From the NCBI GenBank assembly GCA_963626085.1, contig CAVFVJ010000008.1:62001-126000 (forward strand): 64,000 nucleotides of DNA. The letters are read 5' to 3'. This document shows, in pieces, positions 25,853 through 33,525 of the stretch. Below the pieces are notes generated by a model, which saw nothing but the letters and a program-made list of their open reading frames with translations, was not told the DNA's origin and made no database searches. Each line of letters starts with the position of its first letter. Position 1 is the stretch's first letter. A program made the position numbers and the translations under genes. This DNA comes from Colivivens sp963626085 (GTDB taxonomy: Bacteria; Bacteroidota; Bacteroidia; Bacteroidales; Bacteroidaceae).

Positions 25853-26737
25853 ATGATAAAAGTAGCAATCGTAGGGTTCGGCAATATCGGCAAGTATGCA
25901 CTTGAAGCCATCGAAGCCGCACCCGACATGGAATGTGTGGGAATCGTACGCCGTAAGGTGGAAACATCAACCCTCAACGGATACAAGGCAGTAACTGACA
26001 TCAAGGATTTAGGTAAGGTGGACGTGGCAATCCTTGCTACACCCACACGCAAGGTAGAAGAGTTCGCAAAGGAATACCTGGCACTGGGCATCAACACTGT
26101 AGACAGTTTTGACATCCATACTCAAATCGTAAATCTACGTCGCAGTCTTGATGCAGAAGCAAAGAAACACGGAGCCGTCAGCATCATCAGCGCCGGTTGG
26201 GACCCAGGAAGTGACTCAATAGTACGTACACTTATGGAAAGCCTCGCTCCAAAGGGGATCAGTTACACTAACTTCGGTCCAGGACGTTCCATGGGACACT
26301 CCGTTGCCGTACGCGCCATTGAAGGTGTCCGTGACGCACTCTCAATGACCATCCCCGTAGGCACTGGCATCCACCGCCGTATGGTCTATGTGGAACTGGA
26401 GGACGGAGCCGACTTCAATAAGGTAGAAGCTGCCATCAAGGCTGACTCCTATTTCGTGAACGATGAGACACACGTGATACAAGTACCGTGTGTGGACGAG
26501 CTTAACGATGTGGGTCATGGAGTCAACCTCGTACGCAAGGGGGTTTCAGGCAAGACCCACAACCAACTGTTTGAGTTTGACATGAAAATCAACAACCCTG
26601 CACTGACAGCTCAGGTACTGGTGAACGTGGCACGTGCGTCCCTCAAACAACAGCCAGGAGCATACACCATGATAGAGATTCCAGTCATTGACATGCTTCC
26701 GGGAGACAAGGAGGAAATCATACGTCACCTCGTATAG
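25853..26737 (+). CDS. ddh: meso-diaminopimelate dehydrogenase
   Basis: NADPH-dependent enzyme that aminates L-tetrahydrodipicolinate directly to meso-diaminopimelate, a one-step shortcut to the peptidoglycan cross-linker and lysine precursor. The 294-residue protein starts with the Rossmann motif VAIVGFGNIGKYALEAIE. VAILATPTRKVEEFAKEYL, NTVDSFDIH, SIISAGWDPGSDSIVRTL and FGPGRSMGHSVAVRAI match the ddh family, the last two blocks contributing substrate-binding residues. It is a single gene following the secDF terminator; no other lysine-pathway genes are visible here. Confidence 0.93.
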   Translation: MIKVAIVGFGNIGKYALEAIEAAPDMECVGIVRRKVETSTLNGYKAVTDIKDLGKVDVAILATPTRKVEEFAKEYLALGINTVDSFDIHTQIVNLRRSLDAEAKKHGAVSIISAGWDPGSDSIVRTLMESLAPKGISYTNFGPGRSMGHSVAVRAIEGVRDALSMTIPVGTGIHRRMVYVELEDGADFNKVEAAIKADSYFVNDETHVIQVPCVDELNDVGHGVNLVRKGVSGKTHNQLFEFDMKINNPALTAQVLVNVARASLKQQPGAYTMIEIPVIDMLPGDKEEIIRHLV

Positions 26738-26790
26738 AAGCGACGTATCAAACTTCAAGCCCTGACTACATCTTGGCTCATCAACGTTAC

Positions 26791-26836
26791 AGCCCTGTAG
26801 TTGTCAAAATCGAAACGATGACAACTACAGGGCTGA
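26791..26836. repeat. Perfect 17-bp inverted repeat (long hairpin)
   Basis: A 17-base arm at 26791-26807 (CAGCCCTGTAGTTGTCA) is matched perfectly by its reverse complement at 26820-26836, around a 12-base loop that itself contains TCGAAACGA. No T-run follows on either strand. It lies 53 bases after ddh, in the gap shared with the 3' end of the AlbA_2 gene. It could be a bidirectional transcript end or the remnant of a small mobile palindrome. Confidence 0.85.
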
Positions 26837-26884
26837 ATTAGAGAAAACAGATATGAACAGCTCCCAAACACCCTTTTTCAGTTC

Positions 26885-26963
26885 CCTAGAGTGAATGGAT
26901 GAAATGACTCGAGTGGATCGATCAATTCACTCGAGTGGATCGATCGTTTCACTCGAGTGAAAT
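26885..26963. repeat. 22-bp tandem repeat with nested XhoI/ClaI-like palindromes, 3.6 copies
   Basis: The period is 22 bp. Copy 1 (26885-26906) is degenerate. Copies 2 (26907-26928) and 3 (26929-26950) begin ACTCGAGTGGATCGATC and differ only near their ends. A partial copy 4 runs 26951-26963. Each unit carries the palindromes CACTCGAGTG and GATCGATC, and the last unit forms the perfect 16-bp palindrome TTTCACTCGAGTGAAA. The array sits just beyond the 3' end of the AlbA_2 gene. Confidence 0.85.
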
Positions 26964-26984
26964 ATTGTTGGTCATTCCTTGCCT

Positions 26985-28508
26985 TCACAGCAGCACCCAT
27001 TGACCATTCTTATCACTTCCACTACGACCTATATAACCGTTCTGTCGCAATACTGACAGTTCCCGTTTTAGTGTGGCAAGTGATATATGGAGCTGTTTTG
27101 CAAGGCATTCCCTTGTGATGGAAGAGTTTTGTCTAATGTATGAGAGGATGTTACGCTGGCGTTCATTTACAGGCTCATTTACAGGCTCATTTACAGGCTC
27201 ATTTACAGGCTCATTTACAGGCTCACCAACAAATTCTGTTGCAAACTCATTCTGGATATGCAAGACAAGCTTTACCTGCATAAGTTCCGGTTGTTCCTTC
27301 AACTCGGGTCGTATCCAGTGCCTTTCGTTCCACGCATTAAGGATTAGAGGGAAACCTGAACCGAGGTTCTCACCGAAACCAATCATCCGCAACATATTCT
27401 GCATTCGTTGGTTACGCGCCTTAGATTCACCGCCCCTATAAATCTGTGTGATAGGCAGTTTCAGAAGTCCTGGATTGGTCATCACGAAGCAGTCATCATA
27501 CTTCTCAACCTTAAGAATGCCATTTATCATGAAGTCCGAATGTATAACCATGTTCGTGACAGCCTCACGCACAGCCTTCGCCTGTAGTGAGTCGTCATTT
27601 CGTATGACACCCTTCATATCAAACGGATGAGGTAAATCACGTGTAAGCTTCGGAATGACCATACGGATGAAATTGAAAAGGTTGTTTTCCCATGTACCAT
27701 CATAAGTAAGACGATCACTGTAACGCTGGTCACCTATCAAGTTTGACTTGTCAATATAATCCATCCGCAAGTTATCGAATCGTTCACGAACAGGCAATCC
27801 CTTACCAAACATCAAGAGTCCAGCCATAGTCAATCCCTCCCGTCCAGTTCTCCTATCCCTCGTATAACCTCCGAAGTCCGTCAGAAAGTCCTTATGTCCA
27901 TGTGAGTTCCACTGATGCTCTGGATACAGATTCTGGAACATCTGACGGAAACGTTCCAAAGTAGGGATATCGATGTCGTCCATTGTGTAATATTCCAGCA
28001 ACAAACCGTCATTACCACTCTCATTGGCATCACGAAGCATCATCTTCAGTTCCTGCTCCGTACAATGGTAGTCGCCTTCATAGTTGCGCCTGAACGCACC
28101 CCTTGACAAATTATTGTTGATAAATACTGGACGGACAGTATATTCAGCACGTGGCACATGTATAGCCACAACCATTTTACCTTCTACATCTACAGACTGT
28201 ACATCTCTGTCACACAGGAGGTTTACATTCACTTTGTCGTGATTATTTACAGTATTCCACAAGTCTTTCATCAGTTTACTGGCATCTTCCACACCCACCA
28301 CCTCAAAACGTTTGGTATTATCAGTCTCTCCTGCGTGTTCCTCCACCCCCAATAGTATAACCCCACCATCGGTATTGGCAAAAGCAGAATATGTCTCCCA
28401 AAGAGAATTCGGGAGACCTTTAGAAGCCCTCTTGCACTCCAACGTTATACGTTCACCATCGGCAAGCAGACTCTTAATGAAAGTTGTGTCTACTGTAGTT
28501 TCAATCAT
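26985..28508 (-). CDS. AlbA_2/Schlafen-type ATP-binding transcriptional regulator-like protein
   Basis: A 507-residue protein. The N-terminal AlbA_2 domain (residues about 10-130) shows ERITLECKRASKGLPNSLWETYSAFANTDGG, typical of this putative nucleic-acid-binding family. A middle GHKL-like ATPase domain contains REAVTNMVIHSDFM and MLRMIGFGENLGSGFPLI. A C-terminal winged helix (RNILSYIRQNSSITRECLAKQ then LHISLATLKRELSVL) would bind DNA. Between the last two lies an EPVN tetrapeptide repeat encoded by five 12-bp tandem copies. ATG 28508 was chosen because the frame upstream runs through argF'. Such genes are common accessory genes in Bacteroidales and occur near mobile or defence regions; the target here is unknown. 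The start lies 14 bases after argF', so it could ride on that transcript. Confidence 0.85.
   Translation of the reverse strand: MIETTVDTTFIKSLLADGERITLECKRASKGLPNSLWETYSAFANTDGGVILLGVEEHAGETDNTKRFEVVGVEDASKLMKDLWNTVNNHDKVNVNLLCDRDVQSVDVEGKMVVAIHVPRAEYTVRPVFINNNLSRGAFRRNYEGDYHCTEQELKMMLRDANESGNDGLLLEYYTMDDIDIPTLERFRQMFQNLYPEHQWNSHGHKDFLTDFGGYTRDRRTGREGLTMAGLLMFGKGLPVRERFDNLRMDYIDKSNLIGDQRYSDRLTYDGTWENNLFNFIRMVIPKLTRDLPHPFDMKGVIRNDDSLQAKAVREAVTNMVIHSDFMINGILKVEKYDDCFVMTNPGLLKLPITQIYRGGESKARNQRMQNMLRMIGFGENLGSGFPLILNAWNERHWIRPELKEQPELMQVKLVLHIQNEFATEFVGEPVNEPVNEPVNEPVNEPVNERQRNILSYIRQNSSITRECLAKQLHISLATLKRELSVLRQNGYIGRSGSDKNGQWVLL
27164..27223. repeat. 12-bp in-frame tandem repeat, five copies, inside the AlbA_2 gene
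   Basis: Five identical copies of CATTTACAGGCT (27164-27223) encode EPVN repeats on the minus strand in the linker before the winged helix. Perfect identity implies recent expansion or active slippage. Unit length is a multiple of three, so copy-number change would keep the frame. Confidence 0.92.
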
Positions 28509-28519
28509 TGTAATTATAT

Positions 28520-28531
28520 CATTTACAGGCT
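28520..28531. repeat. Extra copy of the 12-bp repeat at the argF' stop / AlbA_2 start junction
   Basis: CATTTACAGGCT recurs exactly at 28520-28531, spanning the argF' stop codon and ending 11 bases before the AlbA_2 start. The match to the internal array extends a few bases further (GGAGAGCCTGTAAATGA versus GGTGAGCCTGTAAATGA on the minus strand). Confidence 0.8.
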
Positions 28532-29485
28532 CTCCAGCATACGCTTCAGCACCACCTGTGCAGATATTTCCCTGTTGGCAGCCTCTGGTATCACCAGACT
28601 GGTAGGCGACTCTATGACGGAGTCTGTCACAATCATGTTGCGCCTTACAGGGAGGCAGTGCATGAAGAAGGCGTTGTTGGTGACAGCCATATGCTTGTCG
28701 TCCACTGTCCACGACATATCTTTGTTGATGACCTTACCATAGTCATCTGGTCGAGTCACACCTGGGCAACTCCAGTTCTTGGCATAGATGAAGTCTGCCC
28801 CTTCGAACGCTTTCATCTGGTCGTACTCCACCTTCGCATCGCCCACGAACCGGGGGTCAAGTTCATAGCCCTCTGGATGGGTGACCACGAAATCAACATC
28901 AGCTGCGTTCATCCACTGTGCGAATGAATTGGGCACAGCCTGAGGCAGAGCCTTCGGGTGCGGAGCCCATGACAACACCACCTTCGGTCTTGCCGTGCGC
29001 TTGTATTCCTCGATAGTGATGAGGTCAGCGAAGCTCTGGAGTGGATGTACCGTCGCACTCTCCATGAAGAACACCGGCTTGCCACTATACCTGATGAACT
29101 GGTTGAGGATTTTCTCCTCATAGTCGTCCTTACGGTTCTGGAAGGTGGCGAAACTGCGCACGCCTATGATGTCGCAGTAGCATCCCATGACAGGGATAGC
29201 CTCCAACAGGTGTTCGCTCTTGTCACCGTCCATCACAACACCCCGTTCAGTCTCCAGTTTCCACGCCCCTTGGTTCACGTCAAGCACGATGACGTTCATG
29301 CCGAGGTTCATCGCTGCCTTCTGTGTACTCAACCTTGTGCGCAGACTGTTATTGAAGAATATGAGCAAGGCAGTCTTGTTCTTGCCCAGTCCGTCATACT
29401 TATACCTGTCCTTCTTTATCTCGAATGCCTCCTTCAGTGCCTGATGGAGGTCTCCTATGTCCGATACGTTTTGAAATACTCTCAT
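28523..29485 (-). CDS. argF': N-succinylornithine carbamoyltransferase
   Basis: Transfers the carbamoyl group from carbamoyl phosphate to N-succinyl-L-ornithine, the Bacteroidales variant of the arginine pathway established for the Bacteroides fragilis enzyme. The 320-residue protein has the carbamoyl-phosphate motif SLRTR near residue 49, HPLQ near 147 and the HCLPVRRN motif near 276. The EAIPVMG segment near residue 95 carries a Pro where N-acetylornithine enzymes have Glu, the known succinyl-specificity marker, so succinyl is favoured over acetyl. The C-terminus ends MLESL and its stop overlaps a 12-bp repeat shared with the next gene. It is cotranscribed with the upstream pfkB-like gene (18-base gap). 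Confidence 0.93.
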   Translation of the reverse strand: MRVFQNVSDIGDLHQALKEAFEIKKDRYKYDGLGKNKTALLIFFNNSLRTRLSTQKAAMNLGMNVIVLDVNQGAWKLETERGVVMDGDKSEHLLEAIPVMGCYCDIIGVRSFATFQNRKDDYEEKILNQFIRYSGKPVFFMESATVHPLQSFADLITIEEYKRTARPKVVLSWAPHPKALPQAVPNSFAQWMNAADVDFVVTHPEGYELDPRFVGDAKVEYDQMKAFEGADFIYAKNWSCPGVTRPDDYGKVINKDMSWTVDDKHMAVTNNAFFMHCLPVRRNMIVTDSVIESPTSLVIPEAANREISAQVVLKRMLESL

Positions 29486-29503
29486 TATGGTTTTGTTTAT
29501 TTG

Positions 29504-30457
29504 TCAGTCAAACAATGTAGTCTTTGGTTGTACGCCCAGATAGCTCTGCGCATACTCCTTGGAGATGGAGTTGTTGAGGCTCTGGCACACGTGTGAGGAG
29601 AAGTCAACGGCACACTTGATGATTCTGTCCCACTGCTCTTCGCTCATGTTTCCCACCGTCTCTTTGGTGATGTCCTCCTTTATCAGTCCGTATATGATTC
29701 CAGCATTGAAGTTATCCCCAGCCCCGATAGTGCTTACTGTCTGCACCTTCTTTACAGGATACGACTTGGTGACATTCGGGGAGATGAGACGCACGTCCTT
29801 GCCTCCGTTAGTACATATCATGTTCTTGCAGTAGAAGTCCACCTCCTTGTTGTACACCCTGTCGGGGTCGTTGTCGCCAAACATGTTCTCTATATCCTCT
29901 GTAGAGCCACGCACGATGTCCGCATACTCCAGATTCTCCAGTATGTCTGGGTAGAGCTTCATCGCCTCGCCCTTATGCGTGCTGCGGAAGTTAAAGTCAT
30001 AGAATATGATGGCCTCCCTCTCCTTGGCGTAGTTGAGGAACTCAATCACCTTAGGTCGGAGAACAGGGTTGAGCACGAAGTATGAACCCATGATGACGAT
30101 GTCGTTCTTCTCTATGCGTGGCCATATCACATCGAGCCGAGCCTTCGGGTAGTCCTTGTAGAACTCATAGTCAGCATCGTTATTCTCATCGAGCCATGCC
30201 AGCGAGAGAGGCGTGCGCCCATCATAGTACACACACACGTTCTCGTTGTTGACGCCGTTGTCTTTCAGAAAGTCAAGGATAATCCTGCCCACCTTGTCGT
30301 TGCCGGTCTCGCTGATGAATGTCACATTCTGACCGAGTCGTCCCAAGGTTATCACCGAGTTGAAGACGGATCCGCCAGGCACAGCAGTTGTAGGCTGTCC
30401 ATTCTTGAATATTATATCCATTATGGTCTCACCTATTCCTATGATCTTACGTTCCAT
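29504..30457 (-). CDS. PfkB-family carbohydrate kinase
   Basis: A 317-residue ribokinase-fold sugar kinase. The N-terminal KIIGIGETIMDIIFKNGQP and PGGSVFNSVITLGRLGQNVTF form the substrate lid and sugar-binding region. The C-terminal signature VSTIGAGDNFNAGIIYGL (residues about 245-262) contains the catalytic Asp. Substrate (fructose, ribose, 2-keto-3-deoxygluconate or adenosine) cannot be decided; Bacteroidales homologues are usually called fructokinase or PfkB-family kinase. It lies in a minus-strand run xth-LOG-pfkB-argF'. Confidence 0.9.
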   Translation of the reverse strand: MERKIIGIGETIMDIIFKNGQPTTAVPGGSVFNSVITLGRLGQNVTFISETGNDKVGRIILDFLKDNGVNNENVCVYYDGRTPLSLAWLDENNDADYEFYKDYPKARLDVIWPRIEKNDIVIMGSYFVLNPVLRPKVIEFLNYAKEREAIIFYDFNFRSTHKGEAMKLYPDILENLEYADIVRGSTEDIENMFGDNDPDRVYNKEVDFYCKNMICTNGGKDVRLISPNVTKSYPVKKVQTVSTIGAGDNFNAGIIYGLIKEDITKETVGNMSEEQWDRIIKCAVDFSSHVCQSLNNSISKEYAQSYLGVQPKTTLFD

Positions 30458-30484
30458 ATATTAGTTGGTTATTTAGTCTGCTTT

Positions 30485-31066
30485 TTACTTTCCTATTATA
30501 GTGATGATGTCCTCCAGAGTGTCGGCACGCAATAAATGGGAGTCCATAGAACCGTTTATCACACCTCCAGACTTCATCTGGTCGAGCATCTCGAAGAGTC
30601 CGTCCCAGAAGCCGTTGATATTCCAGAAGACCACCTTCTTGTCCGCCAGTCCTATGGATGCTTCAGCCAGTACCGTGAACGCCTCGTCGAGAGTTCCCAC
30701 GCCACCTGGCAACGCAATCATAATGTCACTTATCTTGTTCATCCACGCCTTGCGGTCCTGCAAGTTCTCCGTAGGTATCCTTATGCCGACACAGTCACTC
30801 ACCATGTTCCGCTCCATCAGTATCTTTGGGACAACCCCAACTATATTGATGCTGCCCGACCTCTTCACGCCCTGCGCCACAGCCTCCATCAGACCACATC
30901 TGGAACCGCCGTATACCAGTGTACGTCCACTCCTGCCAATCCATTCGCCCAGTCTGCCAGCCTCATCGTAGTACACCTGTTCCAGTTTGTCGGACGACGC
31001 ACAGAACACACCTATCTTCTCCATTGCTGGTGCATTTGTATTATTTCCGTCTACACTCATTTGCAT
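30485..31066 (-). CDS. LOG-family nucleotide phosphoribohydrolase-like protein
   Basis: A roughly 193-residue member of the TIGR00730/LOG family (once called lysine decarboxylase-like), which removes the base from nucleoside monophosphates such as cytokinin nucleotides. The motifs GGSRCGLMEAVAQG and MIALPGGVGTLDEAFTVL (PGGxGTxxE signature) are intact. The start is uncertain: ATG 31066 forms a TAATG overlap with the xth stop and is used here, but ATG 31060 and ATG 31024 (giving MEKIGVFCASSDKL) are also reasonable, and homologues usually begin like the last. The bacterial role is probably purine nucleotide clean-up. Confidence 0.88.
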   Translation of the reverse strand: MQMSVDGNNTNAPAMEKIGVFCASSDKLEQVYYDEAGRLGEWIGRSGRTLVYGGSRCGLMEAVAQGVKRSGSINIVGVVPKILMERNMVSDCVGIRIPTENLQDRKAWMNKISDIMIALPGGVGTLDEAFTVLAEASIGLADKKVVFWNINGFWDGLFEMLDQMKSGGVINGSMDSHLLRADTLEDIITIIGK

Positions 31067-31821
31067 TATAATTCTACTGTCAGTTCCACGGGACAGTGGT
31101 CTGACCCATATATCTCCGTATGTATCGCTGCTCCCGTCAGTTTGTCCTTCAACCGTTCGGAGCACACGAAATAGTCGATGCGCCACCCTGTGTTCTTCTC
31201 ACGTGCACGGAAGCGGTACGACCACCATGAATAGATATCCTTCGTATCGGGATAGAAGTACCTGAAGGTATCGATGAATCCGTTTTGCAACAGTTGCGTG
31301 AACCGTTCCCTCTCCTCGTCGGTGAATCCGGGATTGCGCCTGTTCGTCTTAGGGTTCTTGAGGTCTATCTCGGTGTGCGCCACGTTCATGTCACCACACA
31401 CGATGACAGGTTTCTTCTTGTCGAGTTCCTGCAAGTAGTTGAGGAAGTCCGTCTCCCACTGCATACGGTAGCCCAACCGCTTCAGTTCGTCCTGTGAGTT
31501 GGGCGTGTACACCGTCACCAGATAGAAAGTGTCCATCTCCAATGTGATGACACGTCCCTCATGGTCGTGTTCGTCCATCCCGATGCCGTAAGTCACCTCC
31601 AGTGGTGTGTGCCTCGTGAATATGGCAGTGCCGGAATAGCCTTTCTTCTCCGCATAGTTCCAGTACGAGTGGTAGCCATCAAAGTAGAGGTCCAATTGTC
31701 CCTCCTGCATCTTTGTCTCCTGCAGACAGAAGAAGTCTGCGTCCAGTTGTCTGAAAGTATCCTCAAACCCCTTCTGGCAGCAGGCACGTATTCCATTGAC
31801 GTTCCACGATATCAGTTTCAT
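31066..31821 (-). CDS. xth: Exodeoxyribonuclease III
   Basis: An AP endonuclease and 3'-5' exonuclease of base excision repair, 251 residues. The EEP fold is clear: MKLISWNVNGIRACCQKGF, DADFFCLQETKMQEG, VTVYTPNSQDELKRL, VIVCGDMNVAHTEIDL, WRIDYFVCSERL and YGSDHCPVELTVEL, which include the metal-binding Asn, Glu, Asp-x-Asn and final Asp-His residues. Its stop overlaps the LOG gene start. The 80 bases upstream show no recognisable promoter, so it may be read from the CoA-transferase promoter. Confidence 0.95.
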   Translation of the reverse strand: MKLISWNVNGIRACCQKGFEDTFRQLDADFFCLQETKMQEGQLDLYFDGYHSYWNYAEKKGYSGTAIFTRHTPLEVTYGIGMDEHDHEGRVITLEMDTFYLVTVYTPNSQDELKRLGYRMQWETDFLNYLQELDKKKPVIVCGDMNVAHTEIDLKNPKTNRRNPGFTDEERERFTQLLQNGFIDTFRYFYPDTKDIYSWWSYRFRAREKNTGWRIDYFVCSERLKDKLTGAAIHTEIYGSDHCPVELTVEL

Positions 31822-31901
31822 AGTTTTGTTGAATACGACTAATGGTCAGAGGCACAAAAGACCAATGACCATCAGTCGGGTAAGTATTTCTTTATCTGTA
31901 C

Positions 31902-33398
31902 TTATTTCACGTATGACGCAAAGTCCGTCTTGCGCATGTCGCCCTCACGCTGGAAGGTGTCGTGCATAGCGAACGCTGCACTCAACTTATGGCAAGTCTG
32001 TCCCTTGTCTGCAATCTTGAGGTAGTCCCAGAGGAGTTGCTTGTAGTCCGGATGGGCACAGTTCTCGATGATTGCCTTCGCACGCTGCATCGGAGACTTC
32101 CCACGGAGGTCAGCCACACCCTGTTCGGTAACGATGACGTTCACGTCGTGCTCCGTATGGTCGATATGGCTACAGAACGGCACGATAGCCGAAATCATGC
32201 CACCCTTGGTTACTGATGCGCAGGTGAAGATGGACAGGAAGGCGTTGCGCTCGAAGTCGCCCGACCCACCGATACCGTTCATCATCTTGATTCCACTTAT
32301 CTCCGTTGAGTTGGCGTGTCCGTAGATGTCCACCTCAATAGCCGTGTTGATGGCGATGATACCCAGACGACGGATGACCTCCGCATTGTTGGATATCTCC
32401 GACTGGCGCAGCACAAGCTTGTCCTTGAAGAAGTCGATATTGTCATAGATGCTCAGCAACTTGTCGTTGGTGACAGTGAGCGAGCAGGTAGAGGCAGCCT
32501 TCACCTTACCCTCGAACATAAGGTCGACGATAGCATTCTGCAGCACCTCAGTGTAAATCTCAAGTTGTGGGATGTCTGGGTTGCTTCCCAATGCATAGAG
32601 GATAGCATTAGCAGTAGTACCCACACCGCTCTGTAGTGGGAGGAATCCCGGTGGTATGATACCACGCTTCTTCTCGTTCATGAGGAACGCTGCCACGTTC
32701 TCGCCGATCTTGTCAGTTATAGGGTCCTCACCCTTGAAGCTGCGCGCCTCGTCCGGCAAGTTACACTCAACGACACCCACCACCTTCTTCGGGTCAATCT
32801 GCAGGTATGGAGTGCCTATGCGGTCAGTAACGTGTTCAATTGGGATAGGTTTTCTGTAAGGAGGGTCGAGCGGTTCGTACACGTCGTGTATGCCGATGGA
32901 CTTGGGAGAGTGGAATGCGTTCAGTTCGAGTATGATTCCCTTCTTCGCAAGTCGCGCTATTGTAGGAGAGATACCACCGGCAGCAGTAAGGTACACCTTA
33001 TCGCCATCGATGGCACACACCTCAATGATTGCCCAGTCCACCCCACCGAGGAATCCGTAGCGGATATCTTGCGCTGTCATTCCAAGATGGAGGTCGTTGT
33101 AGGCGAACTCACCAGCGTTCACGTGCTTGCGGAAGTCTGGGTTGGTAGTGTACGGTGCCCTGTAGCGTATGGCGTGCTCATCAGAGAGTATGCCGTCACA
33201 GGACTGTCCCGTAGACGCTCCGGTTAATATACCAATTTGGAATTCCCTTCCAGCCTCATGCTCGGCATGAGCCTTCTTTGCGATTTCAGCGGTGACAGCC
33301 TTTGCCGTTCCCGCAGGAGTAAAGCCACTGAGCGCGATATTGTCGCCGTGCTTGACCATTGCCGCAGCCTCAGCGGCAGTAATTCTTGTAAATGACAT
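31902..33398 (-). CDS. Acetyl-CoA hydrolase/transferase (succinyl-CoA:acetate-type CoA transferase)
   Basis: A 498-residue class I CoA transferase of the Cat1/AarC/ScpC group, which passes CoA between acetate, propionate and succinate. The start MSFTRITAAEAAAMVKHGDNIALSGF is the usual N-domain. GIGGSGDFERNAFLSIFTC (residues about 375-393) and VNVIVTEQGVADLRGKSPMQRA near the C-terminus match the family, and IYTEVLQNAIVDL near 285 probably carries the catalytic Glu. In Bacteroidales such an enzyme supports succinate/propionate fermentation and acetate formation. It has its own promoter. Confidence 0.93.
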   Translation of the reverse strand: MSFTRITAAEAAAMVKHGDNIALSGFTPAGTAKAVTAEIAKKAHAEHEAGREFQIGILTGASTGQSCDGILSDEHAIRYRAPYTTNPDFRKHVNAGEFAYNDLHLGMTAQDIRYGFLGGVDWAIIEVCAIDGDKVYLTAAGGISPTIARLAKKGIILELNAFHSPKSIGIHDVYEPLDPPYRKPIPIEHVTDRIGTPYLQIDPKKVVGVVECNLPDEARSFKGEDPITDKIGENVAAFLMNEKKRGIIPPGFLPLQSGVGTTANAILYALGSNPDIPQLEIYTEVLQNAIVDLMFEGKVKAASTCSLTVTNDKLLSIYDNIDFFKDKLVLRQSEISNNAEVIRRLGIIAINTAIEVDIYGHANSTEISGIKMMNGIGGSGDFERNAFLSIFTCASVTKGGMISAIVPFCSHIDHTEHDVNVIVTEQGVADLRGKSPMQRAKAIIENCAHPDYKQLLWDYLKIADKGQTCHKLSAAFAMHDTFQREGDMRKTDFASYVK

Positions 33399-33448
33399 GT
33401 ATGTTCAGTTTTATGATAATCTTGTTCAGTGTCAGAATCTATCAACTG

Positions 33449-33456
33449 CAAAGTTA
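33449..33456 (-). promoter_or_regulatory. -7 element for the CoA transferase
   Basis: CAAAGTTA on the plus strand reads TAACTTTG on the minus strand, matching TAnnTTTG, about 50 bases before the start at 33398. The -33 box is weak. Confidence 0.5.
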
Positions 33457-33494
33457 CAAATTTAAACCCACATAAACACATTTATAGCAAGAAA

Positions 33495-33517
33495 ATTGCG
33501 GCAGAGTGTTCAATTCA
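33495..33517. repeat. Flanking direct repeat A of the yhcG-like cassette
   Basis: A 23-bp sequence starting ATTGCGGCAGAGTG and ending TTCAATTCA, nine bases beyond the stop of the YhcG-like gene. It matches 34699-34721 at 21 of 23 positions, and the similarity extends about six bases further (AAGAA...) with one indel. Confidence 0.9.
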
Positions 33518-33525
33518 GCGAACCC

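Noticed and set aside
26791..26836. Intrinsic terminator of ddh
   Set aside because: The stem is strong but neither strand has a following U-tract, so a standard terminator cannot be claimed.
27164..27223. CRISPR array
   Set aside because: Units are 12 bp and contiguous with no spacers, and they encode protein repeats.
28509..28712. Longer N-terminus for the AlbA_2 protein
   Set aside because: The upstream in-frame region overlaps argF' and encodes Cys/Gln/His-rich sequence unlike the family; ATG 28508 begins the conserved domain.
31842..31872. Inverted repeat ATGGTCA/TGACCAT between the CoA transferase and xth
   Set aside because: Seven-base arms with a 17-base loop and no T-run; too weak to call a terminator or operator.
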